Below are positions 1 to 9,005 of a stretch of DNA of 64,000 nt, one piece after another (position 1 is the stretch's first letter; the number at the start of each line of letters is the position of its first letter). A model generated the notes under the pieces. The model ran no database searches and was not told where the DNA came from. It was given only the letters and a program-made list of their open reading frames with translations. This DNA comes from Chelonoidis abingdonii. Lineage: Eukaryota; Chordata; Testudines; Testudinidae. The stretch is from assembly GCF_003597395.2 (NCBI RefSeq), contig NC_133770.1, positions 290,630,125-290,694,124 of the forward strand, in the 5' to 3' direction. A program made the position numbers and the translations under genes.

Positions 1-389
1 GTGTTCAGAATGAGAGATGCAAGTGGCACCTTTGGAACATCCCATGTGAGTAATGCAGCCACCGGGAACTTGCCTTTCCACAGGCTTTGTACATCTTCAT
101 TAGTCATCAATTCCCTTTTCAACTATGGTATAAAATAATTAGATTTTTAAACTTCATGTTCCGAAGTTTGACGCACTGATGGTTTTCTGAGGGCCTGCAC
201 TGCCTCAGGTGGGATCTTTTATCCCTTGTTTTTTAAACTGCTCTAACCTTTATGGCGAGGACTGTAGTGTGTAAACCACAGCTCACGGTATGGCACAGCA
301 CCTCTTCAGGGACCCCTACAGGCCCTGCCATGCTCTGGCACAATGCTCTAGGAGCACTGAGAATAGAGCAGGCTGTGCAATACTCTTAG
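1..389. other. unassigned non-coding sequence
   Basis: No long open frame, splice-framed exon or repeat I recognise. The stretch ends at the target-site duplication of the MITE that follows. Confidence 0.5.
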
Positions 390-772
390 TAGGGTTGTCC
401 CCCGTCTGGGTTTTACCCAGATAGGCTGATTTTTGGTTTGCCAGGTGCCCTGTTTTTGGGGGCCTACAACCCTAAATTGCACCCAAACCAAAAGCCCTGT
501 TACTACGGGGCAAGGGAAACGTACTGGACCATTAACGCACCCGAGCCTCTGCTCAGCTGGGGTTGCCTCCTAACTGCAGCCAGGCTCCTTGAGACGCTCC
601 AGTGAGCGACCAGGGGTGTGTGTGTGTGGAGGGGGCAGAATAGGAGCGAGCAATTGGGGTCAGGTCTTCCAGGAAGAAGCAGAGAGGAGGCGGAGCCTTG
701 GAGGGAAGAGGAAGGGCAAGGGACGGGGTCATCAGGTTCCAGTTACCAGAAATTAGAAAGGTGGCAACCCTA
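390..772. mobile_element. hAT-like MITE with inverted ends
   Basis: The left end reads tagggttgtc and the right end ggtggcaaccctaa, which are imperfect inverted repeats. Flanks ACTCTTAG (382-389) and ACTCTAAG (773-780) match at 7 of 8 positions, as expected of an 8-bp hAT target duplication. There is no transposase frame inside, so this is a non-autonomous element. A short GT run lies near 616-628. Confidence 0.6.
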
Positions 773-917
773 ACTCTAAGAGTTCAGCAGGAAATCCATC
801 CTGTCCCAGCCCAGCTACACTAGCCAGTGTCTAGGGGCCCACAAAAACTCTGCACTGACTCACCCTTTTGATAGGTCAGAGCAACTGTCAGCTAACCCAA
901 GGGCTGTAATGGCCTCT

Positions 918-1110
918 AGAACATAACAGCCATACTGGGTCAGACCATCAAGCTCAGTATCCTGTCTCTGACAGTGCCCAATGGCAGCTACCCCAGAGGG
1001 AACAAACAGGTTATCATCAAGTGATCCCTGCCCTGTCACCCAATCCCAGCTTCTGGCAAACAGAGGCTAGGGACACCATCTCTGCTCATCCTGGATAATA
1101 GCAATCACTA
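918..1110 (-). mobile_element. CR1 LINE 3' end fragment
   Basis: The stretch reading tactgggtcagacc...cagtatcctgtct...acagaggctagggacacc recurs at 23.4, 26.2 and 60.2 kb. At 23.4 and 26.2 kb it lies at the 3' end of reverse-transcriptase-bearing CR1 copies, so it is read here as a 5'-truncated CR1 tail on the minus strand. Confidence 0.75.
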
Positions 1111-1244
1111 AAGAATGCAAGGGCGTGGATTCACGCACCTTCTGCCCCACTGCACATCCATGCAGGGCTAATCTTTTGACTAATCCTAAGCACCAATAAA
1201 TCCACAATCAGGAATATTATTTATATTAGAGTAGAACCTTCAGG

Positions 1245-1450
1245 CACAAGTGATCAGGGCCACATTGTGCCAGGCATAGTACAGACACACAAAAGAAAAG
1301 TTCTCTGGGGCAGGGACTATCATTTAAACAAAGAGTTGGAGAGGTAACAGAGGAGTGACATGACTTGCCCCAGGTTAGGCAGAGCTGGTACTAGAACACA
1401 GATTTCCCTTAGTGCTCATCCGGTGTCCTGTCTGCCAGCCAACACTGCTT
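1245..1450 (-). repeat. MIR-like (CORE-type) SINE
   Basis: It carries the tail-side signature cacattgtgccaggcatagtacagac and the core signature tgacttgccccaggttaggcagagctgg in antisense. The same order occurs at 8.77-9.0 kb. No TSD is visible, so it is old. The MIR-like label is by similarity of the core; the exact family was not computed. Confidence 0.55.
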
Positions 1451-1773
1451 CCCAATGACTAGTTCTGCATTTTCAGGAAGCCAAACTAATAGTGTGTTTT
1501 GTTTCTAACTCCTATGACTCTATAAACACCAAATGTTAAAACTAGGCTGGCCAAAACCCAAGAATTTTGTTTTGAAAAAAAAAAAAAAAAGAGTTTTTGG
1601 AATTTGTTTTTCTTCCATATCAGGAAGAACCTGAGACCCTCTGAGATTTTTCATGAAAAAAACAGAGAGTGAGTGTCCAGAAGAGCCAATAGACCAGTGG
1701 CTGGGCACTCATCTGGGATGTGGCAAACCCCACTTCAATCTCTACTCTATCTGATTCAGACCAGAATCTAGAA
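1451..1773. other. unassigned sequence with an A-run
   Basis: Contains an A-run near 1574-1590, possibly an old retrotransposon tail, but no body could be identified next to it. Confidence 0.4.
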
Positions 1774-1912
1774 CAGTGGTTGGCAACGTGCGGCCCGTAG
1801 TCTACACATGGCCCATCAGGGTAATCTGCTGGCAGGTCACCAGACAGTTTATTTACATTTGCATGGCCGCCTGCAGCTCCCGGTGGCTGTGGTTCGCCGT
1901 TCCCAGCCAAAA
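1774..1912 (+). mobile_element. truncated hAT-like MITE
   Basis: Begins cagtggttggcaacgtgcgg, a hAT-type terminus, and continues with GC-rich sequence (ctgcagctcccggtggctgtggttcgc) before stopping abruptly at cccagcc. The opposite terminus and a TSD are missing, so about half the element appears deleted. Confidence 0.5.
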
Positions 1913-2812
1913 CTAGTTAAACTGTTCTAAGTAGCTGGTGTCTATTATTTAAGGCTTACTGGCTTCTCCTTTGCCTTTTCTGTTTCATTCTACCTTAGAC
2001 AGTGAGAATAAGTAATCTTACATTGATTTTTTTAAATTGAAGCAAGTTACCAGGTTTGATGAACCAATGGTGGCTAGATAGTATCTTGGAAAATCCAATG
2101 TTCTTTCAATACTATCGGTGCAACATCACTAATGAAACATCAACACATGCCTGCATAGTACCATTAGATCCTGCTCCTTTTGTAGCAAGACAAACACTAA
2201 GGTGATGAACGCTCTAAAAATACCATAGATCAGATTGTGTCATGAATTGCATGGTGACAGCCTATAGCTTTGGACCTCCTGACAAGCAGCAAGTTTCAAA
2301 ATGAAGTTCTGAGTTAGACTGTACATTTTAACAAAGGATCAGAAAAATACATACTACAAACAAACCGACTGTACACTAACACTGTAATTCAATCCAGAGT
2401 TTCCGTAGCTCTTTATACAATTGATGGAGCTGCCTGCAAACAACTCATGTCAGCAGAACCTTCTCAATTGAATTATTGTCTTGTGCTGAGCCAAGGCCAT
2501 GCATTATTCTATGAGAAAACAAAGCTTGAACTTGCAGGCAAAGGAAAGGCAGAAGAAATACTGCATGAAAAGAGCACTCAGAGGGGCTTCAAATGACTCC
2601 ATAGAACCCCATTCCCCCCTTGTGTGTCATCAGAAAGAAGAATCTTCAGGATCAAAGAACAGATTTCTATCACTTGAGTTAAAGGGCAAACTTCATCAGC
2701 TGGCAACAGATGTAAGCTATTATACGCCAGGTGGCCCAGCACCTAGAGGGGAATCATGACGCACACCACAAGTGTATGGCATTCAGATAGCCTCCAACAA
2801 CATTTTTCACAG
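1913..2812. other. unassigned non-coding sequence
   Basis: AT-rich sequence without a supported gene. The longest open frame (2499-2759, plus) is low complexity and matches nothing I know. Confidence 0.4.
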
Positions 2813-2960
2813 TGGTATACATACTTAAAGCCAGAAGGGACCCTTGTGATTAACTAGGCCGATCTCCTGCATAACACTGACCTTTGAATTTCACCCAGTA
2901 ATTTCTGCATCTAGCTCAACAATTTGTGGCTGAGCCACAGCATATCTTTTAGAAAGACAT
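2813..2960 (-). mobile_element. CR1 3' end, target of the LTR element
   Basis: Reads taaagccagaagggaccc...ctcctgcataacactgac...cagtaatttctgcatc...gcatatcttttagaaagacat, a CR1 3'-end type on the minus strand also seen at 10.19 kb. It is cut at GACAT by the LTR retrotransposon and seems to resume at 7629 as gacatccatttttgaatctttaaa. Confidence 0.65.
2956..2960. repeat. 5-bp target duplication, left copy
   Basis: GACAT immediately before the 5' LTR. The same five bases follow the 3' LTR at 7629-7633. Confidence 0.8.
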
Positions 2961-2992
2961 TGTCATAAGTAGATAGGTAAGGTAAGGGTTAA
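2961..2992 (+). repeat. 5' LTR, first 32 bp only
   Basis: tgtcataagtagatagg corresponds to tgtcatacgtagatagg at 6788, with a few differences. The rest of this LTR is hidden by the assembly gap; sequence after the gap (3093 on) does not match the LTR end. Confidence 0.75.
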
Positions 2993-3092
2993 NNNNNNNN
3001 NNNNNNNNNNNNNNNNNNNNNNNNNNNNNNNNNNNNNNNNNNNNNNNNNNNNNNNNNNNNNNNNNNNNNNNNNNNNNNNNNNNNNNNNNNNN
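2993..3092. other. assembly gap, 100 N
   Basis: Exactly 100 N, the usual placeholder for unknown size. The missing sequence must hold most of a roughly 840-bp LTR, the primer-binding site and possibly gag. Confidence 0.95.
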
Positions 3093-4008
3093 AACCTACA
3101 AACCGAGGGCACCCAAACCCACCTCAAACCAAGGAAGCCACAGACCCCTTTCTTCCACCTCACCGTATTCGTACTTACTTCACCCGTAACCGTTTCTGAA
3201 GATGCTATAGTGTATGAAACGGACAATCAAAGCAATGCCATAAGGCAACTCGCCCGAATAACCCCACCGGGTGCAAGTCATTGCACCCAGCAACCAAAGA
3301 TCCGTCCAGCTACTCTCCTCCCCGGAGCCGAGGGAATTGAGAGTGGGCGGAAGAGGTTACCGTGGAGAACGGAGCACGTGTCAGCTATCACCATCCTTCG
3401 TCGATCCCAAACTCCTCACCAAGGGGCCAAAGTGACCATTCCCTTACGTCCGCTGCTGACTTGCTACAGCTGAATGCCTGTCAGTAAAAGCTCGTCAGGA
3501 TTGCTGGACTTTTGCAGTTCTATTTGACATTATCCCCATCCCATGCTACTGGCGGGAAGACTTGGCCACCGTGAAGCAGTCCAGAAGAGAATGGTTACAC
3601 ACAGCAAACCGTGCAGCTTCAGACCCTTCACTATTCCTAGCGTCCACAGAGACTGTATGTGTTACCATGTACCAGATGAGGTAGTGGACCGGATCCCATG
3701 TACGCTGAAACGCCAAACTCGTCCCAGACCGGCTTGGACAGCAACCGCGCCAAGCAAGTGAACAACTTCACGAACGCCGAAGGGACCACGAGGCCTCAAC
3801 TGAGAAGTAACAGACACCTACGAGAGGCTCAGGCGAGCCTGATACCACCGGGTGCACCAGCGGGACAGCGCTACACAGCTACAGGAACACCCATCATCTA
3901 CATCACTTCAGAGAGACCAGCCAAGTCCCGTCTGAGTAGAACTGGTGTCCCCTGCGTCAAGGGAACGTTCAGACTTGAGCAGGAAGCAGTGAAGCTTCAG
4001 AAGCTTGG
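3093..4008 (+). other. 5' internal region of the LTR element, coding not recognised
   Basis: By position this should hold gag and protease. Open frames at 3210-3473 and 3698-4174 show no capsid, CCHC knuckle or DSG protease motif that I can identify. The stretch is visibly CpG-richer than its flanks. It may be badly eroded or mis-assembled. Confidence 0.4.
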
Positions 4009-4206
4009 GTGGCGGCCGGGAACACCCACGCTCTCAGCTCTTCTGACGATCCCGGTTTGTTTAGCCAAGGACTTTTTACAGGGAATTCTTTCTGGTGGAC
4101 CGCCAGGAAAGAAGGGCAGCCGCACAACGGGTTGGTGGTTCCAACTAAGTTACAGGGGAAGCTCTTTAGCTTAGCCCATGATCATCCCAGTGGCCTGCTG
4201 GGGTGA
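4009..4206 (+). pseudogene. pol relic: linker and start of integrase zinc-binding region
   Basis: One open frame ends in GLVVPTKLQGKLFSLAHDHP. This resembles the segment just before and into the HHCC zinc-binding domain of gypsy-type integrases, where a VVP...L...HDHP...GHLG pattern is usual. The two histidines are at 4177-4185; the expected GHLG reads GLLG. The frame stops at the homopolymer patch where the rest of the zinc finger should be. Confidence 0.6.
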
Positions 4207-4318
4207 CAAGAGGGGGGACCCCCAAAAGGGGGGGGAAAAAAAAACGGGGGTTTTTAGGGGGAAAAGGTTCCTTTTTTTTTTCCCCACTGGAAAGGGGGGG
4301 GGGGGGGATGGGGGGCAG
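4207..4318. other. homopolymer-rich patch, probable sequence error
   Basis: A chain of G, A, C and T runs, many 5-15 bases long, unlike anything else in the window. Its length is about what the missing part of the integrase zinc finger would need, and a cys-gln (TGCCAG, 4322) follows it. I read it as corrupted consensus or gap-fill over real coding sequence. Confidence 0.6.
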
Positions 4319-4454
4319 AGTTGCCAGTATGTCCAGGTCTTGTAGGTGTGGCAAAGGTGGGAAAGCTTCACATCTGGTCAAGGCCCTCTCCAGCACTCCC
4401 TCTTGAGGTCATTTCGCGGTACTTGGGCTATTTGGGTCTTTTCCGGAAGACACC

Positions 4455-5240
4455 CAGGGAAAGCGTTACGTATTGACTTTGTGGACTTGCTCCCGATGGC
4501 CAGAGCGTTGCTCTAGGCAACACCAGGGCTAAGCGTGTTGCCGCCCTAACAGATTCGCCAGGGTAGGTTGGCCCTCCGATATCCTTCGATTCAGGACTTT
4601 ATTTCCTGTCGGACATGAAGACCTGTGGGACATCATGGGTTTATCACTTGGTTGCCACCCGTACCCCATCAACCAATGGCTGGTGGAATGTTTAATGGAC
4701 TTTGGGGGCATGCATCCCGTAATTCGTTAACTGATACTCCATGACTGGGACCTAGTGTTGTGCAGTTGCTCTTTGCTTACAGAGGCTGCTACCACATCCA
4801 TTATAGGGTTTTCGCCATTTGAATTGTGTATGGCTTGAGTGTTTTAGGGGCCATTACAGCTGGTTGAAACACAATGGGAGGGGTTACACCTCTCCAGGCT
4901 AACATTCTGGATTTGTAGCACCTCACAAACACCCTCTGCCATTCTCTAGCCTTGTGAGGCAAACCTCAGGTACTCGAAGGCAAAGGCCTGGTACGTCTAC
5001 ATACCGCGACCGTTCCTTCAGAGAGGAGACCAGGTTATGGTCTTCGAAGGCGCAACAGGCCATAAGATGGACGCATCTGGGACGGGCCATTTCAGGTCCA
5101 AGAAGCGCTGGGAGCTGTTAACTTCTCTAAGCATTTCCCGATTCTCACTCAAACCCAAGTGGTACCATGTTAATTTCATCTCACGCCTTTTTTCCGAGAC
5201 TTACAGTTTGTCAGTTTACAGTCAGGGGCAGAGGCGCTGA
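4455..5240 (+). pseudogene. integrase relic of the LTR element
   Basis: A single reading frame, broken by several stops, carries integrase landmarks in order. GKRYVLT (about 4458) is followed by CSRWPER, where the first catalytic Asp is lost. VGWPSDIL lies near 4563 and DLWDIMG near 4620. HPYPINQWLVE (4656-4688) matches the HPY.PQTNG.VER box, with the final catalytic Glu at 4686. GFSPFEL is at 4806-4826. Further on, RGDQVMV (about 5022) and KWYHVN (5160-5174) match the post-integrase region of gypsy-type elements. In canonical Ty3/gypsy elements this domain follows RNase H; here it precedes RT. It cannot be functional. Confidence 0.75.
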
Positions 5241-5260
5241 GTGCTTGATGGCGATCTACT

Positions 5261-5866
5261 ATGACGGGAAAAAGGACGGCGGCGTGGAGAGGTGACCTCT
5301 CAACCCACCCTGGAAGTCTGCCGCGGCACAATCCGGAGCTGTGCACCAACTTGCACCATTGTTTCACACTCCAGGACGGACTGACGGGCATACCACTCAT
5401 TGACACAGGTATGCTCCCCATAGACCACCACCCTACCGGGTGTCCCCTTCCGCACAAGCCTGCTATAGAGCGGGGATCCAGGACATGCTCAGATGGGTAT
5501 AATCCCTATTTACCAGTGTGGCATCTCCGTGGTTCTGGTACCCAACCGATGGGGAAATACGCTTTGCCGTGGACTACCGTAGCTAACTGCGGTACTCGTC
5601 CAGACAACTATTCCATTTGCCACGCACGATGAGCTATTGGAAGTTGGGACGTGCCCAGTTCATCTCTACATGACTTAAACCAAAGGGGTACTGGCAGTAC
5701 TGCTAGATGAACTGCCACGGAAAGGTCAGCATTCGTCACCCATGGCGGGCGGTATATGAATTTAATGTATTCCTTTTCGGGCTGCGAAATGCACCCGCCA
5801 CCTTCCAGAGGCTGGTGATGGGTCTCTAGCAGGACTGGGGGAATATGCGTTGCTCTCGATGATGTT
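5261..5866 (+). pseudogene. reverse transcriptase relic of the LTR element
   Basis: Frames shift several times. IDTG (5399) with the following proline-rich stretch matches the N-terminal side of gypsy-type RT. RPDNYSICHA (about 5600) then DELLE (5628, other frame) match the PDxYP.P..DELL box. FGLRNAPATFQRLVMG (5776-5823) is the hallmark Ty3/gypsy RT motif. VALDDV (5849-5866) stands at the catalytic YxDD site, with Tyr replaced. Later WPEHLEHW (about 5888) fits the palm region. It starts soon after the post-integrase YHVN motif, as expected if the two domains were adjacent in the original element. Confidence 0.8.
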
Positions 5867-6305
5867 TGGCCATTTTTTCAGATCCTGGCCCGAACACCTA
5901 GAACACTGGAAAGGTCTGTTTGACCGTAATCAGACAGGGCAGACTAACTGTTAGGCAAAGTGTCAATTCGGCCAACCGAGTTACTTACCTGGGACACCGG
6001 TGGCTCCGGGACCTAAACCCCTATTCTTGTAATGGTCTCAGAGCCCGCTGGGATTGGTCTCTCACGGTCAGATATACGCTTCTGTTTTGGCTGTCCAGCC
6101 TCATTTGACATTTTCGGGTTTCAGATTTTTTTTAGGCTTTGCGTGTTGCAGGCTCTTGCCAGCAAAGTCTTAAAGCATTTGTCCACACTACAGCCAATCG
6201 CTGCACCACTGACCGAAACCTAACCAAGAAGCCCCGCCAACTACAGTTAATGGATGAGGAGTGTCAGGGAGGCCTTTACCCAACCTTAGGCGCGCTCAGT
6301 CTTAC

Positions 6306-6655
6306 CTGTGCTAAGGGCCCCAGACTTTGACAACCTTCCTAGTACACGATGCATCTGGCGTGGTTATTAGAGGCAGTTCTTATGCAGGGAAGGACGGATC
6401 GAACTTCCATCCTGTCGTGTTTCTCGCAAGAAACTATCTGGAGGAAGCCACTGGTCGTCGTGAAAGGAATGCTATGCCATTGTGTACGCCCTGGAAAGCT
6501 AGCCATAGTTTGGGACGCGGTTCCAGTCAACTGACCTGTTCGCTTTAAGTGGTTTCATACGCAACGGGAACACAGAAACTTCTTCGTTGGGTCTAGCTCT
6601 CAGTTTTATTGATTCACCATTCAGGACTTCTAAAAGTAGTGATGCACTCTCCCGC
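6306..6655 (+). pseudogene. RNase H relic of the LTR element
   Basis: TTFLVHDASGVV (from 6327) matches the first catalytic Asp box of gypsy RNase H (usually HTDASG). HPVVFLARNYLEEA follows in the same frame. A shifted frame then gives the YAIVYALE-type segment (about 6470), and DALSR at 6641-6655 is the usual end motif. Multiple frame breaks. The 3' LTR begins 132 bp later. Confidence 0.75.
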
Positions 6656-6787
6656 GGAGTTTCCGGCATACACTGCGTAAAACTTTTCCTTAATGTAAGG
6701 TTGATGTGTTGGTATTCTCTGTTTTAGTTTACGTTTCTAGGTAGAATCACTCCACGTGGATTTTTCCTGTCTGTGATTTGGGGGGCG

Positions 6788-7628
6788 TGTCATACGTAGA
6801 TAGGTCACGGTTAAGGGTTAAATTTCTTTTACTGTAAAGGCGTGACAAGGGAACAAAAACCAAAACCTGAAACAGAGACCAATCAGCGAGCTGGATTTTT
6901 TAAAGTCAGGGGCGGATTGTGTATTGGGTCTTTGTGTTTCTCCCGCTATGGGGAAAAGCTTTCCTGCTACTCCTATTTCTTTCTACATTTTCCTTACAAA
7001 GTGTGAGTACAAGGCACCAGGCAAATAGGCTGTTTATTGCTTTGTGTTTGTTTTACATGTGTGTTGTACTGTGCTGGACTTGGTTTCTTTTGGCTATCCT
7101 TTATCAGACTTTGTATTTCATATTTTCTTATAGCGAGCCTGCTTGATTCTTATGCATATATTGTTTTGTATTTTTCTTTCTTTTTTATGAAGTTTCTTTT
7201 TTAACCTGGCTGAGGTTTTGGGGTATTCTCCAGTGAGGTACAGGAAGGGAGGAGTGGACATTCTTCGTTTATATTCGCTTACTAGATTTGATGCATCGCC
7301 TCAGGGATGAGGGTGTTTCCTCTTTTGTTTTGCCTTTTCACGGAGTTAGTACTGCATCGCCCGGCTCACCCAGGGAAACTGGAGGGGAAGCGGGGGGCAG
7401 ATAACGAGGGACAATGGAGGGAGCTTGTTTTCCCGTTGAGATAGGGAGACCCATGGCTCGTGGGTCTGGGGGTCCCAGTATGTTGGGGTGACTCGGGGTA
7501 ATAGGAACCTAAATTGTCCTAGTGGTGGCAGCGAGATAATTCCAGCTGAGGTTTAAGCTGGGCGAGGTTCGTAACACTAGATGTTGTCTAGTACTCTAAG
7601 TCCAGATCTGAGACAGACGTTTATTACA
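6788..7628 (+). repeat. 3' LTR, complete
   Basis: 841 bp from tgtcatacg to gtttattaca, with TG...CA termini. Just before it is a short G-run (ggggggcg) that may be the remains of the polypurine tract. Inside, ccaatcagcg (about 6878) is CCAAT-like and ttttttaaag (about 6896) may be TATA-like. An open frame of 75 codons at 6919-7146 is hydrophobic, but nothing shows it is a gene. Confidence 0.75.
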
Positions 7629-7633
7629 GACAT
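7629..7633. repeat. 5-bp target duplication, right copy
   Basis: GACAT directly after the 3' LTR, pairing with 2956-2960. Confidence 0.8.
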
Positions 7634-7742
7634 CCATTTTTGAATCTTTAAAAACAAAACAATATAAAAAACCCTAACCACTTTAAATGCAAGCTAAACA
7701 AAATGAAAATCAAGAAAACACCACCATCAGTATTATTTAAAG

Positions 7743-8460
7743 CCATGGTTCTCAACTAGGGGTATGTGTATCCCTGGGGGCACATTGAGGTCTTCCAGGG
7801 GGTACATTGACTCATCTAGATACTTGCCTAGTTTTACAAAAGGCTACATAAAAAGCACTAGCGAAGTCAGTACAAACTAAAATTTCATACAATGAAATGT
7901 TTATTCTGCTCTGTATATTATACACCAGGGATAGACAACCTATGGCACGCATGCTGAAGGTGGCACGCAAGCTGATTTTCAGTGGCGCTCGCACTGCCTG
8001 GGGCCTGGCCACTGGTCTGGGGGGGCTCTGCATTTTAATTTTAAATGAAGTTTCTTAAACATTTTAAAAACCTTATTTACTTTACATACAATAGTTTAAT
8101 TATATATTATAGACTTATAGAAAGATCTTCTAAAAGCGTTAAAATGTATGACTGGCACGCAAAACCTTAAATTAGAGCAAATAAATGACGATTCGGCACA
8201 CCACTTCTGAAAGGTTGCTGACCCCTGTTATACACTGAAATGTAAGTACAAAATTTATATCCCAATGGATTTATTTTATAATTATATAGTAAAATTGAGA
8301 AAGTAAGCACTTTTTCAGTAATAGTGTGCTGTGACACTTTTGTATTTTTATGTCTGAATTTGTAAGCAAGTAGTTTTTAAGTGAGGTGAAACTTGGGGTG
8401 CACAAGCCGAATCAGACTCTTGAAAAGCGTACAGTAGTTTGGAAAGATTGAGAAGCACTG
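7743..8460. mobile_element. outer hAT-like element, interrupted
   Basis: Ends ccatggttctcaac and gattgagaagcactg are inverted repeats. Perfect 8-bp duplications ATTTAAAG lie at 7735-7742 and 8461-8468. Without the inner insertion it would be about 408 bp, AT-rich and without transposase. It was present before the inner element landed in it. Confidence 0.8.
7926..8227 (-). mobile_element. inner hAT MITE nested in the outer one
   Basis: 302 bp with ends cagggatagacaacct and aggttgctgacccctg. Perfect 8-bp duplications TTATACAC lie at 7918-7925 and 8228-8235. The sequence tggcacgcatgctgaaggtggcacgc and AT-rich centre lack any coding capacity. It would have been moved by a hAT transposase supplied in trans. 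Confidence 0.85.
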
Positions 8461-8764
8461 ATTTAAAGCATAGGAGGGAAGAATGGGTAAATTACCCTCC
8501 ATACTACAGATGCTCAAACTACTTTTCTGATCAACCATTCACATGCTTATAATTAATAGATCTTCACTAAATGAAGTTAGAAAACCATATTCCCTCTGGT
8601 TTTAAGGCTTGATATCTGAAGTAAAATCTGAAGTAAGCTGAGATATTCATAAGAACAGTGCCAAACAAACACATCCTAGTGACTGCATTGGGTGTAGAGA
8701 TGCTTCAGAGAACTACATTGTGCAAGTGTTTATTAATTTGTATTACAAAACTGTCTTGAGGCAA

Positions 8765-9005
8765 CAACCCAGATGGAGGCCCCATTGTGGAAGGTGCTGT
8801 AAAAACTCATAGCTATTCCCTGCCCCGGAGAGCCTGAAATCCAAGTATACAAGCCGGACAAAGGGTGGGGCAATGGATGACATATCCCTCATCTTACAGA
8901 TAAGGAACAGAGAGATTGGCAACTTGCCCAAGGTCACACAGGAAGTCTGTGGCAGACATTGAAACCAAATCTTCTGATTGCTATGACAGTGCCTTAGCCA
9001 TAAAA
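8765..9005 (-). repeat. MIR-like SINE, near full length
   Basis: ccccattgtggaaggtgctgtaaaaac (tail side) is followed by the core signature aacttgcccaaggtcacacaggaagtctgtggcag and the head side. The order is reversed relative to the plus-oriented copy at 14.85 kb, so it lies on the minus strand. The 88-codon frame across it is fortuitous. Confidence 0.65.

Larger units (their letters stand above)
2961..7628 (+). mobile_element. Ty3/gypsy-type LTR retrotransposon with integrase upstream of RT (Gmr1-like order)
   Basis: Both ends begin tgtcat.cgtagatagg-like (2961 and 6788), the right LTR ends in attaca, and GACAT flanks both sides. Coding relics lie in the order H2C2-like region (about 4177), integrase core (4455-4826), post-integrase domain (about 5022-5174), reverse transcriptase (about 5380-5866) and RNase H with its end motif (about 6306-6655). 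Only about 130 bp separate the RNase H end from the 3' LTR, so no integrase fits in the usual Ty3/gypsy place. Many stops and frame changes make it inactive. Gag, protease and primer-binding site are unseen and may lie in the gap or the unrecognised 3093-4000 segment. Assignment to the Gmr1-like lineage is an inference from domain order plus the gypsy-like motifs. Confidence 0.75.

Noticed and set aside
4329..4400. CRCGKGGKASH-like string as a gag CCHC zinc knuckle
   Set aside because: The spacing lacks the second Cys and His of CCHC, and its place between the integrase zinc-finger remnant and the catalytic core fits the integrase linker better.
6919..7146. Hydrophobic 75-codon frame as a membrane protein gene
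   Set aside because: It lies entirely inside the 3' LTR in T-rich sequence; composition alone explains the hydrophobicity.
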